Positions 8,118 through 17,552 are shown, numbered from the stretch's first letter. The stretch: 64,000 bases of DNA from Mesorhizobium sp. WSM4904 (GCF_029674545.1 NZ_CP121354.1:3977001-4041000), one strand, 5' to 3'. Numbers and translations are program-made. The notes: generated by a model not told the origin, from the letters alone.

Positions 8118-8708
8118 ATGGAGTTCACCATGGAAGATCGCGTCCGCATCCGCTCTGAGGAAGTCCTGTCCGACGACTGGGCGGTGCTGAAGAAGACGGT
8201 GCTCGACTATCGCCGCCGCGACGGACGCTGGGAGACGCAGACCCGACAGACCTACGACCGTGGCGACGGCGCGGTCATCCTGCCCTTCGATCCGGAGCGC
8301 TCCACGGTGCTCCTGGTGCGGCAGTTCCGCTATCCGGCCTATGCCACCGGCCATCGCGAGCCGCTGATCGAGGCCTGCGCCGGCCTGCTCGACGAGAACG
8401 ATCCGGAAACCTGCATCCGCAAGGAAGCGGAAGAGGAACTCGGCTACCGGCTGAAGGACGTCGAGCGGCTGTTCGCACCCTTCATGAGCCCCGGCAGCGT
8501 GACGGAACGGCTCTGGTTCTTCACCGCGCGCTATTCGCCGGCCGATCGCATCTCCGACGGCGGCGGAGCGCCGGACGAGGGTGAGGACATCGAGGTTCTG
8601 GAGATACCGCTCGACGAGGCGCTGGCCGGCATTGCCGCTGGCCGTATCGTCGACGCCAAGACCATCATCCTGATCCAGCATCTGAAATTGAACCCGATCA
8701 CGCCCTGA
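8118..8708 (+). CDS. NUDIX hydrolase, NudK/ADP-sugar pyrophosphatase type
   Basis: A 196-residue NUDIX protein of the ADP-ribose/GDP-mannose pyrophosphatase group. These enzymes hydrolyse nucleoside-diphosphate sugars to a sugar phosphate and a nucleoside monophosphate. The order is characteristic: VLLVRQFRYPAY near residue 60, EACAGLLDENDPETCIRKEAEEELGY as the NUDIX box (residues 92-117, REAxEELGY variant with K in place of R), and MSPGSVTERLWFF with the extra SPG...E motif of this clade. NudK (GDP-mannose) is the closest named type from memory, but ADP-ribose is equally possible. A second ATG lies at codon 5. Confidence 0.85.
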   Translation: MEFTMEDRVRIRSEEVLSDDWAVLKKTVLDYRRRDGRWETQTRQTYDRGDGAVILPFDPERSTVLLVRQFRYPAYATGHREPLIEACAGLLDENDPETCIRKEAEEELGYRLKDVERLFAPFMSPGSVTERLWFFTARYSPADRISDGGGAPDEGEDIEVLEIPLDEALAGIAAGRIVDAKTIILIQHLKLNPITP

Positions 8709-8729
8709 CGGGCGTCACCGCGTTACGGC

Positions 8730-10541
8730 TCATCGGCTCGCGACAGGGCATTGGCCGGATGGACCGCCTGCCGCCGGATATCGATAGATGCGCAGCGGGC
8801 CGGCAACGGGACACTCCGCCAGCCAGTCTGGAGGCTTTCCTGTGGCCAACCGGCTGGCCAACGGAAACTGGGCTTCGACCGGCTTGAGGGTCTCTTCCTC
8901 CACGCGGCAGACCGCAACATGGGTGGCCTTGGTTTCATCAAGCAGCCGCGCCGGATCGGGCGTAGCCGGATCGAAAAATCGCAGGACGCGCTCGATGCCC
9001 TTGGCCGACGTGTGAAAAGGGACGGCCACGACCTCGAGCCCGACGGGAGATCCCAAGGCGGCGGCCCCGATATTGGGCGGCGCGAACAGCCGCGCGCCGT
9101 CCGGCCAGACGAAACCGGCGCCGGCTTTCTCGCAGGCCCTGGCGATATCGATGCCGAGAGGCCGCATTTCCGCCGGGGGCCAAACCATTTGGACTAGAAA
9201 GAGGGCGGCGATGATCGCCACGCCCGGAGCGGCTAAAAGCGAAACGCCCGGCAACCCGTCGTCGGACCTGGCGCCGAAATAGCGCCGCAGCGACAGCCGG
9301 GCAGGAAAGGCTTGGTGGACAAGCAGGGCGACCCCTGGGCCGACGAAGAGCGGGAAAAAGCGGAGATATCGCAGATAGAGCAGTCCCAGCAGGAGGCCGA
9401 CCGTCGAGAAGGCTGCAAGAACGATCCAGGCTCGCCTTGTCGTCTTGCCGGAAATGGCCAGAACGCACGTCGCCGCAGTGCCCAGGATGGCGAGGAAAAA
9501 CCTGGCGAAACGATCGGAGCTCAGAAAGTCCGGGCTGAGGAAAGCGCTGTGCTCCTGTTTGATGCGTGAAAGCCAATTGTCGCGTGCGTAGTCGCTCACC
9601 CCGACGAGCGGACCGCCGGCGCACTGGGGGAAAAGGAAGACAAGCAGCGCGGCGGTCGCACCGGCGCCTGCGAGGAGGCACAACGCCCGTATCCGCCGGC
9701 TTCCAGCTCTCTCCGCCGCGGAGACGCCCGCAAGTACGACGCCGGTGACAGCAAGCGCGGTGAGGTGCAAAAGCGAATAACGGTCGCAGGCGGCGCTCGT
9801 GTAGGCGTGGGGGCCCACCACCACAAAGAACGCGGCCGTGCCAGTTGCCGCCAGCACGAGACCGTATGCCCGAAGGTCTTTGCCAGCGTCTTTCTTCCCG
9901 GCGATGAACGCCAATGCGTAGAAGCCGGCCGGCAGAGCAAGGAACGGCGCCATTTCGGCGCTGATGGCCGTAGACAGAGCCATCAAGGCGCCGTTCAGCC
10001 CGGCGGCAAGGCGTCCGCCTCGGATCGTCAGCAGTGCTGCCCCCAGGAGGATGAGCATCTGCAGATTGTGGTAGTCGATACGCCAGGGTTGAAATTCCGC
10101 AAATGACGGCAATCCGGCGAAGGCGGCGACGGCCAATACCGCGCCGGGGTGTTCGAATTCGAACTCCCTGATCACCAGGAAAAGCAGGGTTATCGCGACC
10201 AGGAGCAGTAGCGGCGGCACGATGAACGCGGCGGTGGAGATTGCAGCCTGCATCCCGACGAAAGGCGCAAGCGCGACAGCCAACAGCGCATAGGGCGCGT
10301 CGACGATCCACGGCCAGTGCGAGACCATGGGTTCGGGCTGAGCGATACCGGTCAGCGTCCTGTCGAACGGATTGCCCGTTTGCAGAAGATGCCTGATTTC
10401 ATGCAGTTTCAGCAGGTCGTCGACGTCGCCGTTGGGCATCTTGCCTTGCAACAGCAGCAGGCTCAGAACGGCGCTGAGCGCCAGCCAGACGATTGCGACC
10501 GACGGATGGGTACGGCGGTAGATCGCCCCGATTGTCGACAT
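8730..10541 (-). CDS. Polytopic membrane protein, GT-C glycosyltransferase-like
   Basis: A 603-residue integral membrane protein with about eleven to thirteen hydrophobic segments and a soluble C-terminal region of about 120 residues. The first outer loop carries an acidic cluster, GDVDDLL (residues 38-44), and a second conserved-looking loop holds WRIDYHN (153-159). Acidic first loops and an aspartate/histidine second loop are the hallmark of GT-C enzymes that use polyprenyl-linked sugars, such as oligosaccharyltransferases. This is inference from layout; I cannot name a family. The gene is alone, with tRNA-Leu just upstream on the same strand. Confidence 0.7.
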   Translation of the reverse strand: MSTIGAIYRRTHPSVAIVWLALSAVLSLLLLQGKMPNGDVDDLLKLHEIRHLLQTGNPFDRTLTGIAQPEPMVSHWPWIVDAPYALLAVALAPFVGMQAAISTAAFIVPPLLLLVAITLLFLVIREFEFEHPGAVLAVAAFAGLPSFAEFQPWRIDYHNLQMLILLGAALLTIRGGRLAAGLNGALMALSTAISAEMAPFLALPAGFYALAFIAGKKDAGKDLRAYGLVLAATGTAAFFVVVGPHAYTSAACDRYSLLHLTALAVTGVVLAGVSAAERAGSRRIRALCLLAGAGATAALLVFLFPQCAGGPLVGVSDYARDNWLSRIKQEHSAFLSPDFLSSDRFARFFLAILGTAATCVLAISGKTTRRAWIVLAAFSTVGLLLGLLYLRYLRFFPLFVGPGVALLVHQAFPARLSLRRYFGARSDDGLPGVSLLAAPGVAIIAALFLVQMVWPPAEMRPLGIDIARACEKAGAGFVWPDGARLFAPPNIGAAALGSPVGLEVVAVPFHTSAKGIERVLRFFDPATPDPARLLDETKATHVAVCRVEEETLKPVEAQFPLASRLATGKPPDWLAECPVAGPLRIYRYPAAGGPSGQCPVASR

Positions 10542-10631
10542 CCCAAGCCCTTCCCATGCGCGCCAGCGATAGATGCATGGAAAAGCTTTCGATCAGGTAA
10601 CCTGCCACCGGAGCTCGAAGTAGCGAAGGGT

Positions 10632-10717
10632 TGGTGCGGACGACGGGAATCGAACCCGTACGATCAGAGATCGAGGGATTTTAAGTCCCTTGCGTCTACC
10701 AATTCCGCCACGTCCGC
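10632..10717 (-). tRNA. tRNA-Leu (anticodon UAA)
   Basis: A full cloverleaf on the minus strand, starting GCGGACGTGGCGGAATTGG and ending with GTCCGC, the discriminator A and an encoded CCA. The anticodon arm is AGGGA-CTTAAAA-TCCCT, giving anticodon TAA, which reads UUA leucine codons. A long variable arm (class II tRNA) fits leucine. UUA is a rare codon in this high-GC genome, so this is a minor tRNA. Confidence 0.97.
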
Positions 10718-10908
10718 AGGCGAGCCCTTTTCAGATGCCAACCCGAAGCCGTCAAGCCATGTTTACGGGCGTGAGGCTCTTCCGCCAAGCACGACGGCGC
10801 AAAACGGCACTGTGGCGGCAATATATTAGTGGTGTTTAAAATGCGAGATTGCCCGCACCGATATCGTTAGCGTTTCCTTGCCAACATTCCAGCCTGCATT
10901 GACGGCAG

Positions 10909-11151
10909 ATGCGTGTGACAATGCGCGGGGCAGGGTGGATCAAGGGATTGCGGGAAGCCGAGGCGCGGGAGCTGCGGCGCCAGATCACCCAGCTCGAGCT
11001 CGATTTGATCGAGGCCGCCAACTCCGGGGGCAAGGGGAAGCTTCACGACATTGCGCACAGCTTGCGATGGCAAAAGGCGCGCCTGGAGCGGCTGGAGGAG
11101 TGCCTGGCCGCCATGCCGGCCGGCAAGACCATCCGGCCTGATCCTGGATAG
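10909..11151 (+). CDS. Small alpha-helical hypothetical protein
   Basis: An 80-residue cytoplasmic protein predicted to be almost wholly helical. Residues 14-72 (LREAEARELRRQITQLELDL... and LRWQKARLERLEECL) show leucine heptads typical of a two-helix coiled coil. No family recognised. It begins with ATG at 10909, with a second ATG four codons later; no strong ribosome-binding site is seen. It stands alone after the tRNA-Leu gene. Moderate support only. Confidence 0.55.
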   Translation: MRVTMRGAGWIKGLREAEARELRRQITQLELDLIEAANSGGKGKLHDIAHSLRWQKARLERLEECLAAMPAGKTIRPDPG

Positions 11152-11305
11152 TGGCGTGATCGCGCAATTACGCCTTCCGAGGCGTTCGCTACGGTCGCCG
11201 TCGTGGTGGATTTGATCCGCTGCGGCCGGCGTCCTTCAGGACCCTACCCATTCCCCCCGCCCCCTGCGGGCGCCGGCCACCTGCGTTCCGTTGCTGCTCC
11301 GCAAT

Positions 11306-11971
11306 TCAGAACTTGTAGCTGAAATTCACGCCTAGCGTGTGCAGCTTCACGTCCTGGTCGCGATCGGAGAAGTCATCCGGGACGTCGAAATGCTCCTTGC
11401 CGAAATCGTAATAGCGGTACTGCGCGCCGACGACGATATTGTTGCTCAGCGCATAGTCGACCCCGGCGCCGATCGTCCAGCCGGTGCCGGTGCGCGTCTT
11501 GGCGAAGCCGGTAGCGGCATCTTGCGAGGTTTCGATACCGGCGAAGGCGACGCCGCCGACGCCGTAGACCAGCCAGCGATCGGCCGCCAGGCCAGCCTCG
11601 GCATTGACCGAACCGAGCCATTTTACGTCCGTGCCGACAGAATTTCCGGGACCAAGGAGGGCCGAGCCGTCGATCGAGGCATAGTTGAGCTCGGCCCGCG
11701 CGCCGATTACCGCCTGGTTGAACTGCCAGAGGCCAGCGACGTGTCCGCCGACAAAGCCGCCATCGAGATCGGGCGAAGCGGCGAACGGCTCGCCTTCAGT
11801 ACCGGAGATGTCGGAGGAGCCCCAGCCATAGCCGGCCTGCAGGCCCGCATAGTAGCCCGTCCAGTCGAAGCCTGGCGCGGTCATCGGCAGGTCGGCGCCT
11901 GCGTCCGCGGCCAAGGCCGGTCCGGACAGCAGCGCAAGAAAGCCGGCACTGGCGAGCGTCAAACGACGCAT
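11306..11971 (-). CDS. Outer-membrane beta-barrel protein (Omp25/Omp31-like)
   Basis: A 221-residue exported protein. Residues 1-21 are a signal peptide ending in ALA. The mature protein begins FDWTGYYAGLQAGYGWGSS, the standard first strand of the Rhizobiales Omp25/Omp31 family, and ends LGVNFSYKF with a terminal phenylalanine, the signal for insertion by the BAM complex. The spacing of Gly- and aromatic-rich strands suggests an eight-stranded barrel. In relatives these proteins stabilise the outer membrane. Stand-alone gene. Confidence 0.9.
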   Translation of the reverse strand: MRRLTLASAGFLALLSGPALAADAGADLPMTAPGFDWTGYYAGLQAGYGWGSSDISGTEGEPFAASPDLDGGFVGGHVAGLWQFNQAVIGARAELNYASIDGSALLGPGNSVGTDVKWLGSVNAEAGLAADRWLVYGVGGVAFAGIETSQDAATGFAKTRTGTGWTIGAGVDYALSNNIVVGAQYRYYDFGKEHFDVPDDFSDRDQDVKLHTLGVNFSYKF

Positions 11972-12063
11972 CGAGCTCCCCGAAATGGCGGTTTCGAAAG
12001 ACTCCTTTGCCGCAGACTAACCTCATTCGTCGCCGAACGGAATTGCATGGCTGCAACAGTGGT

Positions 12064-12276
12064 TTACGTCGGTGGATTGCGGACGCGGTCTTCCAGGTCG
12101 CGCTGCTTCTCCTCGGGCGAGGCCAGTCGGCCGAAGGCGTATTCGGCGAGCAGCGAGCCGGCGATGAAGAGAGCGATCGGCGCCGCCCAGGCCCAGAACG
12201 AATGCAAGGCGAAGAAAGCCAGGCCGGCCAAGGCTGCCGACATGACGAAGATCGCGAACCTGATCGTCTGCGCCAT
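12064..12276 (-). CDS. Small inner-membrane protein with two transmembrane helices
   Basis: A 70-residue protein with two hydrophobic helices (about residues 5-24 and 28-47), joined by a short turn, and a charged C-terminal tail ASPEEKQRDLEDRVRNPP. I do not recognise a named family. Similar short proteins are common in rhizobial genomes. The ATG at 12276 follows a 53-base gap after the neighbouring hydrolase gene on the same strand, so the two may be co-transcribed. Confidence 0.65.
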   Translation of the reverse strand: MAQTIRFAIFVMSAALAGLAFFALHSFWAWAAPIALFIAGSLLAEYAFGRLASPEEKQRDLEDRVRNPPT

Positions 12277-12329
12277 CTGTCGCCAATCCGGATGGTCAGG
12301 GAGCGGGTTCTCGCTCGCTCACGTGGCGG

Positions 12330-13181
12330 CTATTTGGCGTCGATGAAATCGAGCGCCGCCTGGCTATATTCGTCCGGCGCCTGCAGCATGGCGAAATGGC
12401 TGGCGTTGGGCAGGATGATCAGCTTCGCGCCCGGAATAGTGGAAGCCATGTATTCCGTATGCTCGCGCTTGATCGCCTCGTCATGGTCGCCGGCGACGAT
12501 CGCGGTCGGCGTGGTGATCTTGCCAAGCTGTTCCTTGGTCCAGGCCGGCTGCGATTCCCACATATGGCTGATCTGCGCGACGAAGGCGTCATACTGGTCG
12601 GGCGTCTTCGACAGTATCTTGTAGTCGCGACCCGAACGCTCGACGTAAGCGGCAAAGGTCTTGTTGGTCATGACGCCGGGGTCGACGCCGTCCGTGGTGA
12701 CGTTGGCGGCCTGCGCGAAGAGTCGGGTCAGCCGCTCGGGATGATGAAGCGCGATGTCGATGCCGATGATGCCGCCGTCGCTCCAGCCGACCAGGGCGGT
12801 CTTGTCGATCTTGAGAAAATCCAGCAGCGCCAGATAATCCGAGGCCATGAGGTCATAGCCATAGGGCTCGTCGGTGCGGGTCGAACGGCCGTGGCCGCGG
12901 CTGTCGGCGACGATCACCTTGTGGGTCTTGGAGAGGGTCGCGACCTGGCTCGCCCAGATATCGGCATGGCCGAGGCCGCCATGGATGAGCAGCACCGGGT
13001 CGCCCTTGCCGAGAACGGCGTAGTACATCTGGATGCCGTTGACAGGCGCGTAGCCGCTCTCGTCGGGTTTGGGCATCGCCGCCGGCTCCGGCAAGGTCTG
13101 CCAGCGTTCCTCCGCGGTGGCGAGGGCGGTCGATGCGATGAACAGGATGATGGTGGCGAACGCTTTCCACAAACGGGTCAT
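12330..13181 (-). CDS. Secreted alpha/beta hydrolase
   Basis: A 283-residue alpha/beta hydrolase with a signal peptide (MTRLWKAFATIILFIASTALATA), so it probably acts in the periplasm. The oxyanion loop is LIHGGLGH (65-72), the nucleophile elbow is GWSDGG with Ser134 (the less common SDGG form seen in 3-oxoadipate enol-lactonase-like hydrolases), the acid is likely in AGDHDE and the histidine in PNASHFAML. The ATG at 13181 has GGAGGGG 5 bases upstream and starts the signal peptide. Substrate unknown. Confidence 0.85.
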   Translation of the reverse strand: MTRLWKAFATIILFIASTALATAEERWQTLPEPAAMPKPDESGYAPVNGIQMYYAVLGKGDPVLLIHGGLGHADIWASQVATLSKTHKVIVADSRGHGRSTRTDEPYGYDLMASDYLALLDFLKIDKTALVGWSDGGIIGIDIALHHPERLTRLFAQAANVTTDGVDPGVMTNKTFAAYVERSGRDYKILSKTPDQYDAFVAQISHMWESQPAWTKEQLGKITTPTAIVAGDHDEAIKREHTEYMASTIPGAKLIILPNASHFAMLQAPDEYSQAALDFIDAK

Positions 13182-13330
13182 CTTTCCCCTCCGACGGTTC
13201 GTTTCGGCGGCCAGCATCGCCTTTTGCCTGGAATAGTCAACAAGCGTGGCTTTGCGCCCGAAGCCGGACGGAAGGGCTCTGGCTCAGCGCGACGACATTT
13301 GCGAGACTGGCTGCAACAGAGGACTCGCAA

Positions 13331-15148
13331 ATGACCGACACCAAATCCGCACGCTCCGCAAAACCCAAGCCCTGGACCGAGGCGGCGACGCATCTGGTCG
13401 ACGTCGCGATGGGGCGCAAGCCCGCCGATCTGGTCATCCGCAACGGGCGCTGGGTGAACGTCCATTCGGGCGAGATCATTCCCGGCACCGATATTGCGAT
13501 TGCCGCCGGCCGCTTCGCTTATTGCGGGCCGAATGCCAGCCACGCCATCGGGCAGGGGACCAGGGTGGTCGATGCCGGCGGACGCTATCTGGTGCCCGGC
13601 CTCTGCGACGCGCACATGCATGTCGAGAGCGGTATGGTGACGGTGACGGAGTTCTGCCGCGCCGTGATCCCGCACGGCACGACCTCGATGTTCGTCGATC
13701 CGCACGAGATCGCCAATGTGCTGGGCCTGCCGGGCGTTCGCCTGATGCATGACGAGGCCGTCGCGATGCCGATCAACGTGCATGTGCAGATGCCGTCCTG
13801 CGTGCCTTCGGCACCGGGACTGGAGCATGCAGGCGCGGAGCTTACGGTCGCCGACGTCGCGGAGGCGATGACCTGGGAAAACATCATCGGGCTTGGCGAG
13901 GTGATGAATTTTCCGGGCGTCGCCGCCAACGATCCGGTGATGTCGGGCGAGATCGCCGAGACGGTCAAGGCCGGCAAGACGGTCGGCGGCCATTATGCCT
14001 CGCGCGATCTCGGCCTGCCTTTCCATGGTTATGTCGCCGGCGGCGCCGAGGACGATCATGAAGGCACGCGGGCCGAGGACGCGATCGCGCGCGTGCGCCA
14101 GGGCATGAAGGCGATGCTGAGGTTGGGTTCCGCCTGGTACGACGTCGCAGCGCAAATCAAGGCGATCACCGAAGGCGGCATCGACCCGCGGAATTTCATC
14201 CTGTGCACCGACGACAGCCATTCGGGCACGCTGGTCCATGAAGGCCATATGGACCGGGTCGTGCGGCACGCCATCGGCCAGGGGCTGAAGCCGGTGACGG
14301 CGATCCAGATGGCGACGCTCAACACCGCCCAGCATTTCAGGCTGGAGCGCGAGATCGGCTCGATCGCTCCGGGGCGGCTGGCCGACCTTTTGATCGTCTC
14401 CGATCTCGCCCAGATGACCATCGATGAGGTCTATGGCCGCGGCGTCAGGCTGGCGAAGGCCGGCAAGCTCGAGATCGACATTCCCGCCTACGACTATCCG
14501 CGGACGGCGAAGAACACGGTCAAGCTCAGCAAGAAGCTCGCGGCAACGGATTTCGATATCGCGGCGCCTCAAGGCGCCAACGAGGTGCGGGCGCGGGTGA
14601 TCGGGGTGATCGAGAACCAGGCACCGACGCGGGCGCTGGAGGCGGACCTGCCGGTGGAGGACGGTCTGGTTGCCATGGATCGCCGCAACGACATCTGCCA
14701 GATCGCCCTGGTGGAGCGCCACAGGGGCACGGGCGGCGTCACCAACGCCTTCGTCTCCGGATTCGGCTACATGGAAGATTGCGCGATGGCCTCGAGCGTG
14801 GCGCATGACGCGCACCACATCATCGTCGTCGGCACCAACAAGGAGGACATGGCCTTAGCCGTCAACCGGCTGAGCGAGGTCGGCGGCGGCGTCGTGCTTT
14901 ATTCCAAGGGCCAGGAATTGGCGCTAGTCGAGATGCCGATCGCCGGACTGATGTCGGACGAGCGCGCCGAGACCGTCGCCGCCAAGGCCGAGCAGCTGAC
15001 CGAAGCGATGCGCAAGGTCGGCTGCTCGCTCAACAACGCCTACATGCAGCACTCGCTGCTGGCGCTGGTGGTCATTCCGGAGCTCAGAATCTCCGACGTC
15101 GGTCTGGTCGACGTGACGACGTTCCAGAAGGTCGACCTGTTCGTGTAG
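13331..15148 (+). CDS. ade: Adenine deaminase
   Basis: A 605-residue amidohydrolase that converts adenine to hypoxanthine and ammonia, in purine salvage and nitrogen release. The metal site is seen in DAHMHVESGM (near residues 94-103) and DPHEIAN (near 120), with the catalytic aspartate in CTDDSHSG (near 297). The C-terminal domain contains HDAHHIIVVGTN, typical of the AdeC family. Length agrees with bacterial AdeC (about 570-600). It is monocistronic and is divergent from the hydrolase at 13181. Confidence 0.93.
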   Translation: MTDTKSARSAKPKPWTEAATHLVDVAMGRKPADLVIRNGRWVNVHSGEIIPGTDIAIAAGRFAYCGPNASHAIGQGTRVVDAGGRYLVPGLCDAHMHVESGMVTVTEFCRAVIPHGTTSMFVDPHEIANVLGLPGVRLMHDEAVAMPINVHVQMPSCVPSAPGLEHAGAELTVADVAEAMTWENIIGLGEVMNFPGVAANDPVMSGEIAETVKAGKTVGGHYASRDLGLPFHGYVAGGAEDDHEGTRAEDAIARVRQGMKAMLRLGSAWYDVAAQIKAITEGGIDPRNFILCTDDSHSGTLVHEGHMDRVVRHAIGQGLKPVTAIQMATLNTAQHFRLEREIGSIAPGRLADLLIVSDLAQMTIDEVYGRGVRLAKAGKLEIDIPAYDYPRTAKNTVKLSKKLAATDFDIAAPQGANEVRARVIGVIENQAPTRALEADLPVEDGLVAMDRRNDICQIALVERHRGTGGVTNAFVSGFGYMEDCAMASSVAHDAHHIIVVGTNKEDMALAVNRLSEVGGGVVLYSKGQELALVEMPIAGLMSDERAETVAAKAEQLTEAMRKVGCSLNNAYMQHSLLALVVIPELRISDVGLVDVTTFQKVDLFV

Positions 15149-15200
15149 GATAGGGCGAAATTGGGGAGGCCGGCCCGACCCGATTCCTGCGACAAGGTGC

Positions 15201-16364
15201 TTAGCCGCCGGTGGCGATGGTCAGAACCTTGAACGGCGTGGTGATAACCACCTCGGCGACTGAACCGACCGCTTTGCCGAGCCCTTGGCCGATATTGTTG
15301 AGCTGCGTTGGATCGGGCTCGTCGGAGGCAAGGCCGGCAGGCGTGCGCAGGCGGTTGCCGAGCAACTGCACCAGGATCGGGTTGTCCGCGAATTTGGCAT
15401 GGTTCAGCTGGTCGCCGCCCTTGGTCTTGGTCAGATCAACGACCGTCACCCCGTAATTGGCGAGATCGGCCGCGTTGCCGTAGTCGCCGACGCGCGGCTT
15501 GTCGCCGGAAATGAAGCTGGACAGCTTGAGCGCCCGGTCGTCGCCCGAGAGCAGGATGGCGAACGGCTTGTCGGGCTTGCCGTAACGGATCATCTGCTTC
15601 TTGAACACATCGACATCGATGTCGGGCGAGGCGAGGATGACGTAGCCGAGCTTGCCGTTGAGATCGCGGTCGCCGGTGATGGCCAGCTGCCGCAAAGCTT
15701 CCATCGTCAGCCAGGTCCCCATCGAATGGGCGATAATATCGATGCTTTTGGCGCGCGACTTGGCAAGCATCCTCAGCGTCGCCTCGAGATCGTCGCGTGC
15801 GGCGGTGGAGCTGTCCTTGTCATAGATATAGCCGGTCGTCTTGGCGCTCGAAGCCCATGAGAACAGCACCGGCGTGCCGGGATAGTTCGTGTCGTGCGCG
15901 ATCTGCGTCAGGCGATAGACACCGTCGTCGAAGCCGTTGTTGAAGCCGTGCACGAACACCAGGGCGCGGTCGCCGCGCATCGAAATATCGGTGGCGACCG
16001 CCTTGGCAAATTGCGAGGCGTCTCCATAGTGGACGACGTCGGTGGCGGTGAACTGCTTGGCCGGGTTGCTGTCGGCCGAACCCTTGGCGCGCTCGATCGC
16101 CCCGACCTGGTGGACTTTTGGAACCGTCACGTCGACACGGGCGTAGCCGGTGGTCAGCGAACGGTCGCCGTCGAATACCTGTCGCGGATCCTTGGTCGCC
16201 TGCTGGCGGGTGGTGGCGACGAAGATCTCGTGCTTGGCCGCAATGTCGGAGGCGGGCACCGTGACGGCCGTTCGGTTGAGCAGGTCATGCGCGCCTTGCC
16301 CGGCGCAGCCGGTAACGGCGAGCGCGAACGCCAGGCCAAGGACAATCTTCACACGCACAGTCAC
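15201..16364 (-). CDS. DUF900 alpha/beta hydrolase lipoprotein (paralogue 1)
   Basis: A 387-residue protein. The N terminus is a lipoprotein signal ending in the lipobox AVTGC, so the mature protein is lipid-anchored in the envelope. The rest is a DUF900 alpha/beta hydrolase: FVHGFNNGFDDGVYRLTQI (oxyanion loop), then AHSMGTWLTMEALRQL with the nucleophile serine. The start is a GTG with GGGGGA 6 bases upstream; two more in-frame GTG codons follow within 12 bases. It is followed downstream on the same strand by nothing close, and preceded 105 bp upstream by a clear paralogue. Substrate unknown. Confidence 0.85.
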   Translation of the reverse strand: MTVRVKIVLGLAFALAVTGCAGQGAHDLLNRTAVTVPASDIAAKHEIFVATTRQQATKDPRQVFDGDRSLTTGYARVDVTVPKVHQVGAIERAKGSADSNPAKQFTATDVVHYGDASQFAKAVATDISMRGDRALVFVHGFNNGFDDGVYRLTQIAHDTNYPGTPVLFSWASSAKTTGYIYDKDSSTAARDDLEATLRMLAKSRAKSIDIIAHSMGTWLTMEALRQLAITGDRDLNGKLGYVILASPDIDVDVFKKQMIRYGKPDKPFAILLSGDDRALKLSSFISGDKPRVGDYGNAADLANYGVTVVDLTKTKGGDQLNHAKFADNPILVQLLGNRLRTPAGLASDEPDPTQLNNIGQGLGKAVGSVAEVVITTPFKVLTIATGG

Positions 16365-16469
16365 CCGGGGTCCCCCAAGGACGGCCAGTCTCCCGCTATT
16401 CCGATAGAGCCTGAGGCCGGCCCGGTCCAGTTCAAAGTCGATGCAGAGGCAACAACCGCGCAAACGCGG

Positions 16470-17552
16470 TTACTGGGTGGCGAGCTGGCTGATGCGGTCG
16501 GTGACGTCGCGGTCGCTGGCAAAACCGTCATCCTCGCGCAGCCGCTGGCCGATCATCTTCACCAGCGCCGGGTTGTCGGCGAATTTGGTGTGGTTGAAGC
16601 TGTCGCTGCCCTTCTCTTTGGAAAGGTCGACGACCGTGACGCCATAGGAGGCGAGATCGGCCGCGTCCCTGTAGTCGCCGACGCGCGGGCGGGAACCGGC
16701 AATCAGGCCGGAGAGCCTCAGCGCCCGGTCGTCGTCCGACAGGAGCAGGATGAAAGGCTTGTCGGGCTTGCCGTAGCGGCGCATCTGGCTCTTGAAGACA
16801 TCGACATCGATGTCGGGCGAGGCCAGAACGACGTCGCCGAGCTTGCCGTTGAGATCGCGGTCGCCGGTGATGGCGAGCTGGCGCAGCGTCTCCATCGTCA
16901 CCCAGGTCCCCATCGAATGCGCGACGATGTCGATGCGCCGCGCGCCCGTCTGCGCGAGCATCCTCAGCGTCACTTCCAGCTGGTCGCGGGCGGCGGCGGC
17001 ACTTTCCTTGTCATAGACGTAGTCGGTGGTCTTGGCGCCCGAAGCCCAGGAGAACAGCACTGGCGTGCCGGGATAGCCGGAATCGTGGACGATCTGGGTC
17101 AGCCGGTAGACGGCGTCGTCGAAGCCGGTGTTGTAACCGTGCACGAAGACCATGACGCGGCCTCCGCGGGCGTCGATGTCGGCATTGAGCGCGCTGGCGA
17201 ATTTCGGCTGCGTGTCGTAGCCGACGACCTCGGAAGCCATGAAATATTTGGTCGGGTCGTTCGACGTGCCGCGCGAACGCCGCTCGATCTGGCCTGTCTG
17301 GTGGACGGGCGGCACCGTGACGCTGACGCGCGCATAGTTCAGCGTCGCCGAACGCTCGCCGTCGAAGACCTTGTTCGGGTCGTCGGAGCGCTTGCGCGTG
17401 GTGGCGATGAAGATCGAGTGGTTGCCGGCGATCTCGGTCGCCGTCGTCGGCACGACGACGCTGCCCAGAATTTCCTGTGTCTGCTGCCCGGCGCAGCCTG
17501 CCATCGACAGAGCCAGGGCAATGATCAAAAACGTCTTCAAATGCACGTCCAC
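16470..17552 (-). CDS. DUF900 alpha/beta hydrolase lipoprotein (paralogue 2)
   Basis: A 360-residue protein closely similar along its whole length to the next gene downstream: the shared segments include VHGYNTGFDDAVYRLTQI, GTPVLFSWAS.AKTTDY and AHSMGTWVTMETLRQL. The signal peptide ends LSMAGC, a lipobox, so it too is an envelope lipoprotein. GTG at 17552 was chosen as start because GGAG stands 7 bases upstream and it leaves a compact signal; an ATG at 17579 is possible. The C terminus diverges from the paralogue, which suggests an old duplication followed by specialisation. Confidence 0.85.
   Translation of the reverse strand: MDVHLKTFLIIALALSMAGCAGQQTQEILGSVVVPTTATEIAGNHSIFIATTRKRSDDPNKVFDGERSATLNYARVSVTVPPVHQTGQIERRSRGTSNDPTKYFMASEVVGYDTQPKFASALNADIDARGGRVMVFVHGYNTGFDDAVYRLTQIVHDSGYPGTPVLFSWASGAKTTDYVYDKESAAAARDQLEVTLRMLAQTGARRIDIVAHSMGTWVTMETLRQLAITGDRDLNGKLGDVVLASPDIDVDVFKSQMRRYGKPDKPFILLLSDDDRALRLSGLIAGSRPRVGDYRDAADLASYGVTVVDLSKEKGSDSFNHTKFADNPALVKMIGQRLREDDGFASDRDVTDRISQLATQ

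Noticed and set aside
13178..14818. A 546-codon open frame antisense to adenine deaminase
   Set aside because: Adenine deaminase on the plus strand is complete with its active-site motifs; the antisense translation resembles no protein family.
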